Assembly: GCA_964605155.1 (NCBI GenBank)
Contig: CAZSAK010000006.1
Coordinates: forward strand, 1-64,000
Length of the DNA stretch: 64,000 nt
Direction: 5' to 3'
From: CAZSAK01 sp964605155
GTDB lineage: Bacteria; Pseudomonadota; Gammaproteobacteria; SZUA-140
Made by a program: the position numbers and the translations under genes. The notes under the pieces were generated by a model, which was given only the letters and a program-made list of their open reading frames with translations, had not been told where the DNA came from and did no database searches. Shown here one piece after another: positions 63,177-64,000 of this stretch (positions are counted from its first letter, which is position 1; each line of letters begins with the position of its first letter).

Positions 63177-64000
63177 GCCGCGGCCTCCGTTGCGTCATCG
63201 GGTGGGTGTCCCACCATACAGCGTTTATGTTCAATGTGATACTCGAATTCTTTTCTGAAACGCTTGATAAAACTCTGCACAGGCCAGGCGGCCGCGTCAC
63301 CAAAGGCGCATATCGTCCTGCCCTCGATTCGCCCCGCGGTCTTGAGCAACAGATCGAGATCCTCCGGGCGTCCCTTGCCATTCTCGATGCGGTCGATGAT
63401 ACGCCACATCCAGCCCGTACCCTCGCGACAGGGAGTACACTGGCCGCAGGATTCCGCATAATAGAATCTTGAAACGCGCAGCAGCGCCTTTACCATGCAC
63501 GTCGTATCATCCATCACCATTACACCGCCTGAACCAAGGGCGGAACCCGCCTTCGACAAGGAGTCGTAATCCATGTTGACATCCATGATGACATCAGCAG
63601 GAAGTACCGGCATCGATGAACCACCGGGGATGACCGCCTTGAGTTTTCTGCCTTCGCGGACACCGCCCGCCATCTCCAGCAGATCACGGAATGGTGTGCC
63701 CAGCGGTACCTCAAAGTTGCCCGGACGGTTGACATGACCTGAAACCGAAAATATCTTCGGTCCACCGTTATTGGGTTTGCCCAAATTGAGGAACCATTCA
63801 TCGCCGTTACGGATGATGGACGGTACCGAGGCCAGGGTCTCGGTATTATTGATGGTGGTGGGACGACCGTAGAGACCGAAATTTGCCGGAAACGGCGGTT
63901 TGAAACGGGGCTGTCCTTTTTTTCCTTCCAGGGATTCGAGTAACGCGGTTTCCTCACCGCATATATAGGCGCCCGCGCCGAGGTGTGCATGCAGTTCCAC
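63173..64000 (-). CDS. nuoF: NADH-quinone oxidoreductase subunit F (N-terminus beyond the window)
   Basis: The C-terminal 275 or so residues of the FMN- and NADH-binding subunit. Present are GAGAYICGEETALLESLEGK (NADH/FMN site) and the N3 4Fe-4S site ESCGQCTPCREGTGW plus a later Cys in ICAFGDAAAW. The true start lies outside; the first in-window Met is not it. Upstream nuoA-E are expected beyond 64000. Confidence 0.96.
   Translation of the reverse strand: MELHAHLGAGAYICGEETALLESLEGKKGQPRFKPPFPANFGLYGRPTTINNTETLASVPSIIRNGDEWFLNLGKPNNGGPKIFSVSGHVNRPGNFEVPLGTPFRDLLEMAGGVREGRKLKAVIPGGSSMPVLPADVIMDVNMDYDSLSKAGSALGSGGVMVMDDTTCMVKALLRVSRFYYAESCGQCTPCREGTGWMWRIIDRIENGKGRPEDLDLLLKTAGRIEGRTICAFGDAAAWPVQSFIKRFRKEFEYHIEHKRCMVGHPPDDATEAAA

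Noticed and set aside
1..64000. rRNA, tRNA, transposase, prophage or CRISPR
   Set aside because: None was recognised on reading; small tRNA-like folds cannot be excluded without a dedicated search.

Overview
The window looks like a scaffold from a gammaproteobacterium, probably a metagenome-assembled genome because it contains a 100-N scaffold gap (42425-42524). Markers that fit this group are fabA next to fabB, alaC-hom-thrC, surE-pcm-yqaA-nlpD, smc beside ligA, and a complete-looking proton-pumping nuo operon. Most of the sequence is chromosomal and of medium GC. The first 1.4 kb is AT-rich and resembles the edge of an integron cassette array. The lexA-dinB pair (2.1-4.0 kb) is visibly GC-richer than its neighbours.

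Layout. 1-1.4 kb: two minus-strand cassette-like genes separated by an attC-like site. 1.57-1.97 kb: a possible small RNA or attenuated leader and a small DUF6316-like protein. 2.1-4.0 kb: SOS operon lexA-dinB behind a GTTC-N7-GTTC box. 4.2-9.9 kb: SPW membrane protein, lipocalin, cupin, VOC protein, FAD/NAD(P) protein, glutamate dehydrogenase, cytochrome c. 9.9-16.1 kb: ligA, smc, queF. 16.1-23.3 kb: DUF2007 and HDOD signalling proteins, a second glutamate dehydrogenase, typA, fabB/fabA, cold-shock protein. 23.6-31.3 kb: SelO-like pseudokinase, gamma-glutamyltransferase, a 62-residue bacterial histone-fold protein, CDP-archaeol-synthase-like protein, metallophosphoesterase, a membrane CxxCH protein, a TrpD-like transferase. 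31.4-34.8 kb: ApbE/thioredoxin/DUF3570/DUF4266 cluster. 35-42.1 kb: small envelope and signalling proteins, VIT1/CCC1 transporter, a candidate small RNA, and ankyrin, VWA, J-domain and Sel1 proteins. 42.2-45.8 kb: truncated msrB, the gap, then the HprK-related kinase / three small peptides / PqqD-like / nucleotidyltransferase cluster. 45.8-52.9 kb: threonine and alanine biosynthesis genes and the nlpD-yqaA-pcm-surE group. 53.1-64 kb: nuoN to nuoF on the minus strand, nuoF cut by the window edge.

The most promising undescribed system is at 42.5-45.8 kb. Three tandem paralogous peptides of 70-82 residues share an almost identical N-terminal half (a twin-arginine-like S-R/K-R-x-F-I-K start, then a PPA..TL..AVPSYA block) and have completely different C-termini. 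They lie between a PqqD-like peptide chaperone plus an uncharacterised nucleotidyltransferase on one side and an HprK-related kinase on the other. This is the layout of a precursor-peptide modification locus, with kinase or nucleotidyl chemistry as the inferred activity. A hairpin separates the peptide genes from the kinase gene.

Other points worth following are the alphaproteobacterial-type LexA box, a small RNA candidate with a near-consensus promoter and an anti-Shine-Dalgarno apical loop, the bacterial histone, the SelO-like protein that appears to lack the usual catalytic lysine, and the attC-like site. No rRNA, tRNA, CRISPR array, transposase or prophage was recognised.
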